From assembly GCF_000507245.1 (NCBI RefSeq), contig NC_023035.1, positions 1-64,000 on the forward strand: a DNA stretch of 64,000 nt, read 5' to 3'. Within the stretch, counting starts at the first letter, position 1; every line of letters starts with the position of its first letter. This stretch comes from Salinispira pacifica (lineage in GTDB: Bacteria; Spirochaetota; Spirochaetia; DSM-27196; Salinispiraceae). The notes beneath the pieces are model-generated. The model saw only the letters and a list, made by a program, of their open reading frames with translations. It searched no databases and was not told where the DNA came from. This document shows, one piece after another, positions 46,238 through 56,864 of this stretch. Position numbers and translations under genes: made by a program.

Positions 46238-47692
46238 TCAGTAGGCCCGTGCAAAGACCGCCATGTGTTTGGCCGGTTCACCGGTGAAAATACAGGTTTT
46301 CCCACGGGCTTCTTCCTCATTTCCGAAGGGTAATACCCGGATGGTTGCCTTGGTTTCCCCTTTAATCCGGTCCTCCACTGCAGGATCTCCGTTCCATGCT
46401 GCGGTCACGAAGCCCTTGCCGCCGTCACCGCTGAATATTTCCCGGAATTCGTCATAGCTTTCCGCTGTTCGGCTGTTTTCCTCCCGGAAGGCCTTGGCCT
46501 TCTGGAAAAGCCCCTGCTGGATTTCTTCCAGCAGCCGGGGAATTTTTGCCGGAGCTTCGGAGGCATCCATGAGAATTTTCTCTTTGGTATCCCGGCGAAC
46601 CACCATTACCTTGTTGTTTTCCATATCTCTGGGACCGATTTCAACCCTGACAGGTACGCCGAGCATTTCATATTCGGCGAATTTCCAGCCTGGAGAGTTC
46701 TGTTCGTCGGTATCCAGGATCACAGATTTCGGCAGGCCGCCCACCTCTTCCTTTATTTCTCCGAAAATCTTTTCGGCATACGCCATAACCTGCTCTTTGG
46801 TCTTGTTCCGGAAAATGGGGACTACTGCAACCTTGGTGGGTGCAAGCCGGGGCGGGAGAACCAGGCCGCTGTCGTCGGAATGGGCCATGATCAGCGCACC
46901 GATGAGACGGGTGGATACACCCCAGGAGCTGGCCCACACATGCTCGAGCTTTCCCTCTTTGTTCTGGAAGCTTACATCGAACGCTTTGGCAAAGTTCTGA
47001 CCGAGAAAATGACTTGTGCCTGCCTGGAGAGCTTTACCGTCCTGCATCAGGGCTTCGATTGCATATGTGTCGATGGCTCCCGCAAATTTTTCATTTTCGC
47101 TTTTCACCCCGGTGAGCACCGGCAGAGCCATGTATTCCTCTGCAAAGGTTTTATATACGTTGAGCATGGTTTTGGTTTCTTCTTCAGCTTCTTCGGCGGT
47201 GGCGTGGGCGGTATGTCCCTCCTGCCAAAGAAATTCAGATGTACGTAAAAAGAGACGGGTTCGCTTTTCCCAGCGCATTACATTTGCCCATTGATTGATC
47301 AGCAGAGGAAGATCACGGTAGGACTGAATCCATTTTTTGTACATGCTCCAGATGATGGTTTCGGATGTGGGACGGATAACCAGGGGCTCATCAAGTTCCT
47401 GACCGCCGCCGTGGGTAACGACCGCAAGCTCCGGGGCGAACCCCTCAACATGTTCAGCTTCCCGGCGCATGAACTCTTCAGGTATAAGGAGGGGAAAGTA
47501 TGCGTTTTCATGCCCGGTTTCCTTGAACATTGTATCGAGGGCTGACTGAACCTTCTCCCATATGGCATATCCCCTTGGCCGGATCACCATGCTTCCCCGT
47601 ACGGGGCTGTAATCCGCAAGTTTCGCCTGGGTAACGATATCAATGTACCAATCGGAATAGTTCTCGCTTCGGGGAGTAATCTTTTCTGCCAT
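46238..47692 (-). CDS. proS: Prolyl-tRNA synthetase, archaeal/eukaryote type
   Basis: Class II synthetase charging tRNA-Pro. The 484 residues match the short ProS type without the editing insertion (class II motif 2 around [20 protein letters not shown] in part, motif 3 in the [10 protein letters not shown] region). This type is found in spirochaetes such as Borrelia and in some other bacteria, and ends with the characteristic AVFARAY. It lies 53 nt downstream of the DUF2259 gene. Confidence 0.95.
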   Translation of the reverse strand: MAEKITPRSENYSDWYIDIVTQAKLADYSPVRGSMVIRPRGYAIWEKVQSALDTMFKETGHENAYFPLLIPEEFMRREAEHVEGFAPELAVVTHGGGQELDEPLVIRPTSETIIWSMYKKWIQSYRDLPLLINQWANVMRWEKRTRLFLRTSEFLWQEGHTAHATAEEAEEETKTMLNVYKTFAEEYMALPVLTGVKSENEKFAGAIDTYAIEALMQDGKALQAGTSHFLGQNFAKAFDVSFQNKEGKLEHVWASSWGVSTRLIGALIMAHSDDSGLVLPPRLAPTKVAVVPIFRNKTKEQVMAYAEKIFGEIKEEVGGLPKSVILDTDEQNSPGWKFAEYEMLGVPVRVEIGPRDMENNKVMVVRRDTKEKILMDASEAPAKIPRLLEEIQQGLFQKAKAFREENSRTAESYDEFREIFSGDGGKGFVTAAWNGDPAVEDRIKGETKATIRVLPFGNEEEARGKTCIFTGEPAKHMAVFARAY

Positions 47693-47745
47693 TGTTTCTT
47701 CCTGTGTTAATCCGGAGTATATGGATATGTGATTTGGTGCTGATA

Positions 47746-48462
47746 TTAGTTGGAAAGACGCGCAGTTTCAACCATATAGCGGAGATAGCGGCCATCTTCG
47801 TCATCGAGTATTTTTTCCACAACGATTATTACAGACTGTTCGTCCGGAGAAACCAGCACCTGCTTGAGATTGTAATCGTTAATGCCTTTCCGGTAATAGT
47901 TGGGCAGACCGATGGTCTTTGCGCTCCGGGTTCCGTCGGTGCTCACGCTGTTTAAATTGATGTGAAAGGCGGCTTCAGGATTTTCATCACCACCCCGGAC
48001 ATTCTGTACAAGTTCGATGGTATAGGAATTCCCTGTGTTGAAATCCCGGAATGAGATTTGACGCCTGGGTTCACTGCCGTTGATATAGAGATACACGAGT
48101 CTTCCCGAGCGGAGATGATCAATTTCATAATTTTGTGCTATTTCATGCTGCATGCCCACCAGGTTGAAGAGGGCGCCGATTCCGTCCTGTCCCGGCTGAG
48201 CGGCATTATCGGAGAGAAACTGGGCCGTTCCACCCGGAACAAATTCATTTGCCGCCACATCAACAATATAGCTTTCGGCGTAGGGCTTTGAACTGTCGTC
48301 ATGAATGCCGTATTGACCGAACATAAATGTTGATCCATCCGGGGAGAAGCCCAGGTTCATGAAGGATGCTATATCCCCGGCAAACAGGTGGCCGGAGCCT
48401 GCGGTCAGGATAAATGCGAGGAGAAAAATGCTGAATGAGCACCGATGTGATTTCGTTTCCAT
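47746..48462 (-). CDS. Secreted DUF2259-like protein
   Basis: Periplasmic or secreted protein with a signal peptide ([16 protein letters not shown], cleavage near residue 29), followed by a domain I place in DUF2259, a spirochaete-enriched family ([28 protein letters not shown]). The frame is open to 48558, but GGAGG lies 7 nt before the ATG at 48462, which also gives the correct signal peptide. Function unknown. Divergent from the 48545 gene and probably co-transcribed with proS. Confidence 0.7.
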   Translation of the reverse strand: METKSHRCSFSIFLLAFILTAGSGHLFAGDIASFMNLGFSPDGSTFMFGQYGIHDDSSKPYAESYIVDVAANEFVPGGTAQFLSDNAAQPGQDGIGALFNLVGMQHEIAQNYEIDHLRSGRLVYLYINGSEPRRQISFRDFNTGNSYTIELVQNVRGGDENPEAAFHINLNSVSTDGTRSAKTIGLPNYYRKGINDYNLKQVLVSPDEQSVIIVVEKILDDEDGRYLRYMVETARLSN

Positions 48463-48528
48463 GGATGATCCTCCATTTAGTTTATCGAACTTCATGGAAA
48501 ATTCTATAGCTTTTTCTCCGTTTGTGCA

Positions 48529-48537
48529 TGCTATACT
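48529..48537 (+). promoter_or_regulatory. Extended -10 before the 48545 gene
   Basis: TGCTATACT ends 7 nt before the ATG at 48545, with no Shine-Dalgarno sequence. Confidence 0.6.
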
Positions 48538-48544
48538 TTGATGT

Positions 48545-49411
48545 ATGACGGTACGCACACGAAACGGAGTTTACTGGCTGCTTTTTATTCTGATAATTGT
48601 ATCCACCGCAGCAGCATCAATTCTTACCATCTACACCTTTCTTCCGGGTATGCTGCCGGAATTATCTCTGGATTTGCCGGGGGTTCCCTTTATCAGCACT
48701 CCCCAAAGCTCTCTTCCCGACCTGCTGAAGGACGGGGGAAATCTTACAGGACGGGTGAACCTTCTACGGGTAACGCTCATTTCGGCCGGCAGTCTCATCA
48801 TATCCTTGGCTTCTGCAGGGGTGTTCCTGCGGTTTTTCCGGAGGATCAGCGCCTCTCATCTGATGTTCTTTTTTCTGTTTCTTGTGAGTCTCAGCGGGGA
48901 ATCACTGAAAGCGTTCTCCCTCTATTTGTATATTCTCGGGGCTGACCTGGATGTACTGGTAATTCTTACCAGGGTATGCCTGAGCATGTATCTGGGAGGG
49001 CTGTTTTCGGTTTTTCTCATCAGTCTCTATTTTGTGGGAATCAAGTTTCAGCATCAGGGTACTGCAATGATCATTATCGTGGCGGTTTCAATGTTCATTT
49101 CTCTCTATCTTCCGGTGGATACATCCAGTTTCTCACGGAATTTTCTCTACACCCTTGCCTACAGCGGCCGGCTGCAGTGGATGGCAGGCGGGGTTATTCT
49201 GATAACCATTCTCGGCTACGCACTCCACTTCTGGGAACGGTTCAGCAAAGATGAGTTTCTGAGAGTATTATCCGCATCCATGTTTATGATCGGACACAGT
49301 CTGATGTTTTTTTCCCAAGGCATAGCCGGAAGCGCGGCGGGTTCGGTGTTGCTGGGTGTTGGGATTGTTATGTACTTCTTACGGCTTTTTTACGATTTCT
49401 TTTGGTACTGA
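48545..49411 (+). CDS. Multi-pass membrane protein of unknown function
   Basis: 288 residues with about seven or eight hydrophobic helices (10-30, 75-95, 105-128, 138-160, 166-188, 200-222, 240-260, 265-285). The 40-residue non-membrane segment after helix 1 probably lies outside the cytoplasm. No family recognised; the seven-helix pattern recalls membrane sensory domains, but no output domain is attached. Confidence 0.65.
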   Translation: MTVRTRNGVYWLLFILIIVSTAAASILTIYTFLPGMLPELSLDLPGVPFISTPQSSLPDLLKDGGNLTGRVNLLRVTLISAGSLIISLASAGVFLRFFRRISASHLMFFFLFLVSLSGESLKAFSLYLYILGADLDVLVILTRVCLSMYLGGLFSVFLISLYFVGIKFQHQGTAMIIIVAVSMFISLYLPVDTSSFSRNFLYTLAYSGRLQWMAGGVILITILGYALHFWERFSKDEFLRVLSASMFMIGHSLMFFSQGIAGSAAGSVLLGVGIVMYFLRLFYDFFWY

Positions 49412-49443
49412 TGGTCAGGTGATTCGGGTTTGATCCGCCGGGT

Positions 49444-50079
49444 CTACATAAGCAGGAGGGCTGCAAACAGACCGGTTCCTGCAGGAAGCACCAGATTGTC
49501 GAAGTCCCGTGTGGGCAGAGCTTCAAGTACCGTTGCAAACAGTGCAATGCTCAGTGCCAGAAAACTGATTTGCAGAACGATAAAACTGCTGAAGAATACT
49601 GCAGTGAAACATGTGAATGAACCTTCCAGTGATTTTCCGCCCGTATAAGGTATTTTGGTGGTTCCGAATATCTTTCCGAAGAGACTGGAAAGACCGTCTC
49701 CAAAGGCCAGAGCATATATGGCTACAGATGCGGCAGGCTCAGGATAAAACGTAAGGGCCAGCAGGGCTCCGAAGCCCAGGGTGACCGGAGCAAGTACAAA
49801 ATGTCCCTGATCCCGTTTTCGGGATGAGAGTCGGGTGAGCTTGGTGATCAGGAATACATGTGCGCCCTTCAGCCGAAGAGCTTCGGCAAAACTGTAAAAA
49901 AGGATACCGGTAAGCAGAAGAACCACCGCTGTTGTGCGTCCCAGCGACTGGGCCAGCAGGGGTACAAAGGCTATGAGCATATGGATGGCCTTGCGGATGA
50001 TTTCCGTCCGGATTTCCCTGGAGATTGACTTGATCCTGCCTTTATGTGTAACGATTAATGGTAAACTGTGATCGCTCAT
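49444..50079 (-). CDS. Dolichol/phytol-kinase-like membrane protein
   Basis: 211 residues, multi-pass, related to the CTP-dependent polyprenol/phytol kinase and CDP-diglyceride synthetase superfamily (SEC59/VTE5). Diagnostic segments are EIIRKAIHML (about 27-36), ALAFGDGLSSLFGKIFG (in part) and the GKSLEGS loop. It likely phosphorylates a membrane isoprenoid or lipid alcohol with CTP; the actual substrate is not shown by the sequence. Confidence 0.75.
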   Translation of the reverse strand: MSDHSLPLIVTHKGRIKSISREIRTEIIRKAIHMLIAFVPLLAQSLGRTTAVVLLLTGILFYSFAEALRLKGAHVFLITKLTRLSSRKRDQGHFVLAPVTLGFGALLALTFYPEPAASVAIYALAFGDGLSSLFGKIFGTTKIPYTGGKSLEGSFTCFTAVFFSSFIVLQISFLALSIALFATVLEALPTRDFDNLVLPAGTGLFAALLLM

Positions 50080-50353
50080 AATTGTATATCCCTTTTACAT
50101 GCTTCTGGGAATATATAAGCAATAAGCGTGCCATCTATATATGGAAAAAATGCGTTCATAAAAGCATGTAATAAAAGAAATTAAAAACCCCGGGTTTTAC
50201 CGTTTCATGATAACCTGTTCAGATGTGTAAATTTGTATACAGATGAATTCTTCTAAGACTGCTAGTTTTGAACTTTTCGTAACTGGCGGGGGGGCGGGAA
50301 ACGGAAAACTGATCCTCCCGGTACTGTAAGTGCCGGGACAAGGAGATTCATTC

Positions 50354-51622
50354 ATGAAAGCCCTGCGGTCCCTGACAAAACTGCTCGGAGTATCTTTATT
50401 AATAGTAGCACTGTATGCGGCACTGATCAACAGTTCTTGCGGAGGCAGGGCGGCAGAAGAAAACCGTACTGATTCCCCGACAGAGGGTGGCGAGTCAGCC
50501 TTCCCCGCCTATTCCGATCCCGCCTGGAGGATTCTGTCGGAGATGAGTCTGGACGAGAAGATCGGGCAGCTTCTTCTCGTCCAGCTCCGCTACGATACCC
50601 GGGGACAAGGACTGCTTGAATTGGGTGAGGCTGAAAAAGCGCTCTTAGGAGACCTGGCCCCCGGCGGAGTCATACTTTTCAGGGAAAACATGGATGAGAC
50701 GGAACAGCTCGTCAATCTGAACAGGGGCATAATACAGCACAGCAGCTACCCGCCCTTTATTGCCGCCGATGAGGAGGGCGGGCTGGTGCGCCGCCTCCCC
50801 AGAAGCGGAAAAATTCCCGTTACCCCGGTTCCCAGCGCAGAAGAGATCGCCCGGCACGGGACAGAACATCTTCGGCGGTTATACGGCATATTGGCCCGGG
50901 AACTGCGGGTGCTTGGTTTTAACATGAATTTTGCCCCGGTGGCCGATATTCAAAGCGATCCGGACAATGAGTTGGTGGCTACCAGATCCTTCGGCACCAC
51001 CCCGGAGGAGGTGATCCCCTATATCCGCAGCGCCGTGGAAGCCCTGCAGGAACAAGGGGTTATTTCGGTACTCAAGCACTTTCCCGGCCATGGAGAGAGT
51101 TCCGGGGACAGCCATTATGAGGTGATCAGTTTGCCCTTTAACCTGGACCGGCTTCGGGAAGTGGAGCTAAAGCCCTTTCAGGCGGGAATCCTGGCCGGCG
51201 CACTGGGCATTATGACAGCCCACCTCTATTTTCCGGAAATCGAGCCCCGGAACATTCCTGCATCTCTTTCACCGGTTTTCAACAGAGATCTACTCAGGCA
51301 GGAGATGGGGTTTAACGGGATTATAATTACGGACGCTCTGGAGATGCAGGGCTTGAGGGCAGTGGACAGCCCCGAGGAGGCCGGGGTTATGGCCATAGAG
51401 GCGGGCTCGGACATGCTTCTGATTCCTCCGTCCCCGTATGCTCAGAGGGACGCCATCCGTACCGCGGTTATCCGCAGGGAAATTTCGCCCCGGAGACTGG
51501 ATGAGGCGGTACACAGAATAATTTCTGTGAAAATTACTCAGGGAATATGGTATAATCAGGATATGCCGGATCTCCAGAAAGCCCGGAATCTTCTTGGCCG
51601 GGAGGGAGAACCGCAGAACTAG
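50354..51622 (+). CDS. Beta-N-acetylhexosaminidase, GH3 (NagZ-like)
   Basis: Cleaves beta-linked N-acetylglucosamine, probably from muropeptides. The 422 residues have a signal region (about 5-27; INSSC may be a lipobox) and the NagZ features KHFPGHGESSGDSHYEV, with the Asp-His pair, and nucleophile Asp in IIITDALEMQGL. AAGGAG sits 9 nt before the ATG at 50354; an in-frame ATG at 50330 has no such site. Export suggests a periplasmic role, unlike cytoplasmic NagZ of E. coli. Confidence 0.88.
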   Translation: MKALRSLTKLLGVSLLIVALYAALINSSCGGRAAEENRTDSPTEGGESAFPAYSDPAWRILSEMSLDEKIGQLLLVQLRYDTRGQGLLELGEAEKALLGDLAPGGVILFRENMDETEQLVNLNRGIIQHSSYPPFIAADEEGGLVRRLPRSGKIPVTPVPSAEEIARHGTEHLRRLYGILARELRVLGFNMNFAPVADIQSDPDNELVATRSFGTTPEEVIPYIRSAVEALQEQGVISVLKHFPGHGESSGDSHYEVISLPFNLDRLREVELKPFQAGILAGALGIMTAHLYFPEIEPRNIPASLSPVFNRDLLRQEMGFNGIIITDALEMQGLRAVDSPEEAGVMAIEAGSDMLLIPPSPYAQRDAIRTAVIRREISPRRLDEAVHRIISVKITQGIWYNQDMPDLQKARNLLGREGEPQN

Positions 51623-51650
51623 CACAAACCAATTATCCGGGGGAGGCAGC

Positions 51651-52490
51651 ATGGGGTTCACGTTTCAGGACAGCAGAGTGATTATCACCGGAGGAGCCGG
51701 CGGAATCGGCCGGGAAACGTCTTTGCTTCTTCTGGGGCTTGGTGCCAGACTTGCGGTGTGGGATTTCAACAAGGATGCGCTGGATGCCTTTCAGCAGGAG
51801 TGCGCAAATCTGGGTTACAGCATCCATTGCGAAATTTGCGATGTGACTGATTATCCGGAGGTTGACCGGGCCCTGGCACGGTCGGTGGAGGCTCTCTCGG
51901 GCCTGGATGTACTCATCAACAATGCGGGATATGTGGCCAACGGGTTTTTTCAGGAGCGGGAATTTCATTTCTGGTCCCGTACCCTTACTATCAACCTCGA
52001 AGCACTGATGTATCTCAGTTATCAGTCCCTGGAGACACTGGAAAAATCCTCAGATTCACGAATTGTGAATATCTCTTCAGCTGCGGGTGTGATCGGTACC
52101 GCAGGTCTTGCGGCCTATTCCGCTGCAAAATGGGGTGTATGGGGGTTCTCGGAGGCTCTTCGGCAGGAAATCCATACCAGGGGAAATACCAATCCGGGGG
52201 TCACCACCATTCATCCGTCCTATCTGGCCAAAGGAATGTTTGAGGGAGCACGGCTGAAAGGGCTGGGAGCACTCATTGTTCCGCTGGTGAAAAGTCATAA
52301 AGATGTGGCGAAAGCCATCGTGCGAAGCATCCGGAAGCGAAAAAACCGTGTAATGCTTCCCCGCTCGGTGGCGTCTGCGATATTCTTCCGGGCCATTCTT
52401 CCAGATTCCTGGTTTCAGGGGTTCACACGGCTTTTGAATGTTCACAGCAGTATGTCAGGGTGGAAGGGACAGGGACGATCCATTGACTGA
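51651..52490 (+). CDS. Short-chain dehydrogenase/reductase
   Basis: NAD(P)-dependent oxidoreductase of 279 residues: cofactor loop TGGAGGIG (about 12-19), NNAG (about 88-91), catalytic Ser in NISSAAG and YSAAK (Tyr/Lys). Substrate unknown. GGGAGG lies just before the ATG at 51651; the frame is open further upstream (51594), but that would overlap the hexosaminidase gene. It starts 28 nt after that gene and may share its transcript. Confidence 0.85.
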   Translation: MGFTFQDSRVIITGGAGGIGRETSLLLLGLGARLAVWDFNKDALDAFQQECANLGYSIHCEICDVTDYPEVDRALARSVEALSGLDVLINNAGYVANGFFQEREFHFWSRTLTINLEALMYLSYQSLETLEKSSDSRIVNISSAAGVIGTAGLAAYSAAKWGVWGFSEALRQEIHTRGNTNPGVTTIHPSYLAKGMFEGARLKGLGALIVPLVKSHKDVAKAIVRSIRKRKNRVMLPRSVASAIFFRAILPDSWFQGFTRLLNVHSSMSGWKGQGRSID

Positions 52491-52650
52491 ACATGGTTCA
52501 GCAGGGTGCGCAATCATCTCTTTCTTTTCGTTCTGCAACCAGGCTTTTTTTCGAACAGACTACGCGTTCAATTCATAATTCCGGTATCGTGCAAATAATC
52601 CGGACGCCCCGATCGACGGGGAGATACACCACATTTACAAAGGGGTTCGT

Positions 52651-53802
52651 ATGGTAATAGGCATTCCAAAGGAATTGTATCCCGGTGAGAACCGGGTGGC
52701 TTGTGCACCCTCCCAGGTGCAGAAGCTGGTCAAAGCCGGGCATCAGCTGATGGTTGAAAAGGATGCCGGTTTTATGTCGGGGTATACCGATGACAGCTAT
52801 ACAGAGAAGGGCGCCGAGGTGGTGGGCAGAGATGATCTGTTCTCACGAGCTGATGTTATTTTTACGGTGCGCAGCGGTGCTGCGGCCGGAGATCAGGGAG
52901 CCAAGGATGCATCTCACATGAAAGACGGTCAGATGGTGATCGGCACAATGGATCCATATCAGCCCCACCCCAGTTTTGAGATCTTTCGGGATAAGCATAT
53001 CAGCAGTTTTGCCCTGGAGCTGATCCCGAGGATCACCCGGGCGCAGAGCATGGATGTACTTTCCTCCATGGCGAATCTTGCCGGCTACAAGGCTGTGCTT
53101 CTGGCTGCCGGAGAGCTTTCGAAGATGTTTCCCATGATGATGACCGCAGCAGGTACAATTGTGCCGGCGAAAGTATTTATTGTGGGAGTGGGTGTAGCCG
53201 GTCTACAGGCCATAGCCACCGCAAAGCGGCTGGGGGCGGTTGTCTCCGCCTACGATATCAGACCTGCGGTAAAAGAACAGGTCCAGAGCCTGGGCGCCAA
53301 ATTTGTTGAAATGGAACTTGAAACTGACAGTGCCGAAGGAAGCGGCGGATATGCCCGGGAAATGGATGAGGACTTTTACCGGAAACAGCGGCAGATGATG
53401 ACCGACGTAATCGGTGACAGTGATGTGGTAATCACAACTGCCGCAATTCCCGGGAAAAAATCTCCGGTGCTGGTTACCGGGGAAATGGTGGATGCAATGA
53501 ATCCGGGTTCAGTAATTGTGGATATGGCCGTGGAACGGGGCGGTAACTGCGAACTGTCCAGGGCCGGAGAAACGGTGGATCATAAAGGGGTGAAAATCCT
53601 CGGGCCGGTGAATATTCCCTCAACCCTGGCGTATCACGCCAGTCAGCTGTATGGAAAAAACATCGAAACCTTCTTTCTGAATTTTTTCGACAAGGAAGGG
53701 AACTTTTCCATCGACATGGAAGATGAAATCATCAGCTCCACCATGCTTACCCATAATGGTGAGCTGCCTGTGGAAGAGCGAAAACGAATTCTGGGATTAT
53801 AA
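52651..53802 (+). CDS. pntAA: NAD(P) transhydrogenase alpha subunit, domain I part
   Basis: NAD(H)-binding domain of the proton-translocating transhydrogenase that makes NADPH from NADH and NADP+. The 383 residues resemble alanine dehydrogenase (ELYPGENRVACAPSQV) with the nucleotide-binding loop GVGVAGLQAIATAKRLGA (about 176-193). It is the separate PntAA polypeptide of three-subunit enzymes. AAAGG precedes the ATG; pntAB follows after 9 nt. Confidence 0.94.
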   Translation: MVIGIPKELYPGENRVACAPSQVQKLVKAGHQLMVEKDAGFMSGYTDDSYTEKGAEVVGRDDLFSRADVIFTVRSGAAAGDQGAKDASHMKDGQMVIGTMDPYQPHPSFEIFRDKHISSFALELIPRITRAQSMDVLSSMANLAGYKAVLLAAGELSKMFPMMMTAAGTIVPAKVFIVGVGVAGLQAIATAKRLGAVVSAYDIRPAVKEQVQSLGAKFVEMELETDSAEGSGGYAREMDEDFYRKQRQMMTDVIGDSDVVITTAAIPGKKSPVLVTGEMVDAMNPGSVIVDMAVERGGNCELSRAGETVDHKGVKILGPVNIPSTLAYHASQLYGKNIETFFLNFFDKEGNFSIDMEDEIISSTMLTHNGELPVEERKRILGL

Positions 53803-53811
53803 GGGGGATAT

Positions 53812-54087
53812 ATGGAACTTTTACAACTGCTGACCGTATTTGTGCTGGCGGTATTTCTCGGTTTTGAGTTGATAACCAAGGTGCCGCCCATACTTCATAC
53901 GCCGCTGATGTCCGGCTCGAATGCCATCTCCGGAATAACCGTGATCGGTGCACTCATTGCCACAGGTGCTGAGAACACCCGTCTTGGAATGATTCTGGGA
54001 ATGGTGGCTCTGATCTTTGCCACCATCAATGTGGTGGGAGGATATCTGGTAACTCATCGAATGCTGGGCAAATTCAAAAAGAAATAG
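53812..54087 (+). CDS. pntAB: NAD(P) transhydrogenase alpha subunit, membrane part
   Basis: 91-residue membrane protein carrying three or four helices of the proton channel, with the typical VFLGFELITKVPPILHTPLM (in part) and NAISGI segments. AAGGGGG lies before the ATG. It completes the alpha subunit together with PntAA. Confidence 0.94.
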   Translation: MELLQLLTVFVLAVFLGFELITKVPPILHTPLMSGSNAISGITVIGALIATGAENTRLGMILGMVALIFATINVVGGYLVTHRMLGKFKKK

Positions 54088-54097
54088 GCGGTGATGC

Positions 54098-55522
54098 ATG
54101 AATATTGATATGAACGTTTTAATAGCCGGTATGTACCTGATTGCCGCGGTATTTTTTACCCTGGGTTTAAAAGGGCTTTCCCATCCCCGGTCTGCGGTGG
54201 GCGGCAACTTCCTGAGTGCCGTGGGGATGCTTATTGCCATTGTGGCAACCCTACTGAATGCTGAAATACTGAGTTTCCAGCTGATCATTATCGGGATGGC
54301 CGCAGGGGCTGTGATCGGTACCATCATTGCTCTTACAATCAAAATGACAGCCATGCCGCAGATGGTGGGGCTGTTCAACGGTTTCGGAGGCGGGGCTTCA
54401 GTTCTTGTTGCAACCGCCGCACTGTTTGAAGCCGTCACAGGCGGCGGTGCCGGGGTAAGCGGAGCGTCAACGGTGGATCTTCAGTTTCTGATAGCCACCG
54501 TATTATCCGCATTGATCGGTGCGGTGACCTTCTGGGGATCTCTGGTTGCCTTCGGCAAGCTTTCCGGTATTGTGACTGAAAAAGCGGTGCGCTACCCTGC
54601 CGACCAGTTTGTGAAAGCCCTGGCGGGGGCCGGAATCCTGGTTCTTGCAGTGCTTCTGGTCATGAATCCCGGAAACCTCCTGTACCTGTGGCTGCTCATC
54701 GGGCTTTCTTCAATTCTGGGGCTGCTGCTTACCATACCCATCGGCGGGGCGGATATGCCCATAGTTATCGCCCTTTTAAATTCATACTCGGGTCTTGCTG
54801 CTGCGGCAACCGGTTTTGTCATAAGCAACAGTATCCTGATTATCGCCGGTTCCCTGGTGGGTGCTTCGGGAATTATCCTCACTCAGATTATGTGCAGGGC
54901 CATGAACCGGAGTCTGTTGAACGTACTGTTCGGCGGGCTGGGTGCTGCGGATGACGACGACACGGAAACTGCAGATGAAATGTATGCAGGTAAGGTAAAG
55001 TCCACATCACCGGATGAGGTTGCCATGATTCTGAAAATGGCCCAGCGTGTGGTATTTGTACCCGGCTACGGTATGGCGGTGGCAAGGGCGCAGACTGCTG
55101 TTCGCCAGCTTACAGAGATTATGGAGCAGGAAGGTATAGAAGTGGAATTCGGGATTCATCCGGTTGCGGGGCGTATGCCCGGACACATGAATGTTCTCCT
55201 TGCCGAGGAAAATATCTCCTATGACAAGCTGAAGGAAATGGACGTGATCAACCCCGGTTTCAGCAATACCGATGTCACCATCGTGCTGGGCGCCAATGAT
55301 GTGGTGAACCCACTGGCCAGGGAAGCCAGCGGCAGCCCCATCAGCGGAATGCCCATTCTGGATGTGGATAAAAGCCGCACGGTGGTTGTGATCAAGCGGA
55401 GTCTAAGCCCCGGTTTTGCAGGGATTCCCAACCCTCTCTTTGCCGCAGACAATTCGCTCATGCTGTTCGGAGACGGAAAAGATATGGTTGAGCAGCTGGT
55501 GGCTGCGTTCAAGGAAGCCTGA
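54098..55522 (+). CDS. pntB: NAD(P) transhydrogenase beta subunit
   Basis: 474 residues: an N-terminal membrane domain of about nine helices (1-265) and the C-terminal NADP(H)-binding domain III with GYGMAVARAQ (about 328-337) and HPVAGRMPGHMNVLLAEE (about 349-366). It uses the proton gradient for hydride transfer from NADH to NADP+. A 10-nt gap follows pntAB. The convergent HD-GYP gene ends 44 nt downstream. Confidence 0.95.
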   Translation: MNIDMNVLIAGMYLIAAVFFTLGLKGLSHPRSAVGGNFLSAVGMLIAIVATLLNAEILSFQLIIIGMAAGAVIGTIIALTIKMTAMPQMVGLFNGFGGGASVLVATAALFEAVTGGGAGVSGASTVDLQFLIATVLSALIGAVTFWGSLVAFGKLSGIVTEKAVRYPADQFVKALAGAGILVLAVLLVMNPGNLLYLWLLIGLSSILGLLLTIPIGGADMPIVIALLNSYSGLAAAATGFVISNSILIIAGSLVGASGIILTQIMCRAMNRSLLNVLFGGLGAADDDDTETADEMYAGKVKSTSPDEVAMILKMAQRVVFVPGYGMAVARAQTAVRQLTEIMEQEGIEVEFGIHPVAGRMPGHMNVLLAEENISYDKLKEMDVINPGFSNTDVTIVLGANDVVNPLAREASGSPISGMPILDVDKSRTVVVIKRSLSPGFAGIPNPLFAADNSLMLFGDGKDMVEQLVAAFKEA

Positions 55523-55566
55523 GGGCTACCGGACATCGGCTGTTGCGGTTTTCGTGCTGCAGCAGC

Positions 55567-56808
55567 CTATTCGCTTTCGTCAGGATACTGATCTGCCACG
55601 GTCTGCAGTCTGTCGTAGACTTCAAAGAAGATATCCACAAGGTCGGGGTCGAATTTCGTGCCTGAAAGTTTTCTGATTTCTTCCAGGACGTCCTCCTCTT
55701 TCCATGCTTCCTTATACACGCGTTTGCAGCGAAGAGCGTCATATACGTCGGCTATGGCCACAATCCTCCCGAAAACCGGAATTTCGGTACCTTTTTTTCC
55801 CAGAACGCGGCCGTCCTCATCGGTTTTCAGCGCATTTCCGGTATCAAGATCAATATGCCCCGGATAGCCCGTGCCGTCCCAGTTTTCATGATGATTCAAC
55901 ACCACCGTCTGGGCTACCTGATCAAATTCCGACTGGCTGTCCCTGAACAGCCGTGCACCGATCAGGGTATGGGATTTCATAATGCTGTATTCATCTTCAT
56001 CGAATCGGCCGGGCTTTTTCAGGATTGTGTCGGATATTCCCACTTTGCCCACATCATGCAGCATGGAGGCCATTCGGAAAATATCCCGGTCCTTGTTCCG
56101 CTTATGTTCAGGAATGCCCATTTTAAATGCCCAGCGGTCATACAGTTCAACGCTGAAACCGGCAACCCGGTTTACATGGGGACCGGTTTCTTTGGGGTCT
56201 CTCAATTCGGCCATCTGAACCATTCGCTGCAGGATGGCACGGGTCATCTGAGCCTTCTCCAGTGCAATGACTACATTTACCGCAAAATGGCGAACCAGCT
56301 GCTCATCTTCATTGGTAAAGGCGATCAGTTCACCCTCATCGTCCATCTTATTAATGATCTGCAGCACCCCCAGGCACGCACCCATATTGTTGAGAAGGGG
56401 GATGGCCAGCATTGATTTGGACAGGTATCCCGCATCCTTGTCATATTTTGCATTGTGGGAGTAGGGAGCATCTTTGGGAATGCCGTAGTAGTCTGGAATG
56501 TTCAGAAGCTTTTTCTCGGAAGCGCAGTAGCCGGCAATGGATTTGGAGTTTACAGGCAGGGTGAAAAACTTATAAATCAGTTTTTGACCGGGATCCAGGT
56601 CTTTCTGTAGAGTATCATTCTGGGCGTACTTTATATCCAGATTATTATCGCGTTTTATATATATGGATCCCGCATCTGCGTTGGTAATGCGGCGGGCAAC
56701 AGAAAGGATCCGTTCAAGGAGTATATCCTGATCCTGAATCTTGTTGAGTTCAGAATCAATTGCGATAATCTCCCTCAGTTTATCACTATCACTGGTAATC
56801 ACAGACAT
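55567..56808 (-). CDS. GAF domain / HD-GYP phosphodiesterase
   Basis: 413 residues: an N-terminal helix, a GAF sensor (about 20-165), a linker, and an HD-GYP domain with HDVGK and HHENWDGTGYPG. These residues predict cyclic-di-GMP hydrolysis. The frame is open to 56889, but that region is the rpmB terminator. The ATG at 56808 has TATAAT ending 6 nt upstream and no Shine-Dalgarno sequence, so a leaderless start there is favoured. Confidence 0.9.
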   Translation of the reverse strand: MSVITSDSDKLREIIAIDSELNKIQDQDILLERILSVARRITNADAGSIYIKRDNNLDIKYAQNDTLQKDLDPGQKLIYKFFTLPVNSKSIAGYCASEKKLLNIPDYYGIPKDAPYSHNAKYDKDAGYLSKSMLAIPLLNNMGACLGVLQIINKMDDEGELIAFTNEDEQLVRHFAVNVVIALEKAQMTRAILQRMVQMAELRDPKETGPHVNRVAGFSVELYDRWAFKMGIPEHKRNKDRDIFRMASMLHDVGKVGISDTILKKPGRFDEDEYSIMKSHTLIGARLFRDSQSEFDQVAQTVVLNHHENWDGTGYPGHIDLDTGNALKTDEDGRVLGKKGTEIPVFGRIVAIADVYDALRCKRVYKEAWKEEDVLEEIRKLSGTKFDPDLVDIFFEVYDRLQTVADQYPDESE

Positions 56809-56814
56809 CTCACT

Positions 56815-56820
56815 ATTATA
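56815..56820 (-). promoter_or_regulatory. -10 element before the HD-GYP gene
   Basis: Perfect TATAAT on the minus strand, 6 nt from the ATG at 56808. A TTGATA at 56846-56841 is the nearest -35-like hexamer (20-bp spacing). Confidence 0.55.
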
Positions 56821-56864
56821 TTCGAACAAAGCATCTGAAATATCAAGCAAAGATGGTGATATGC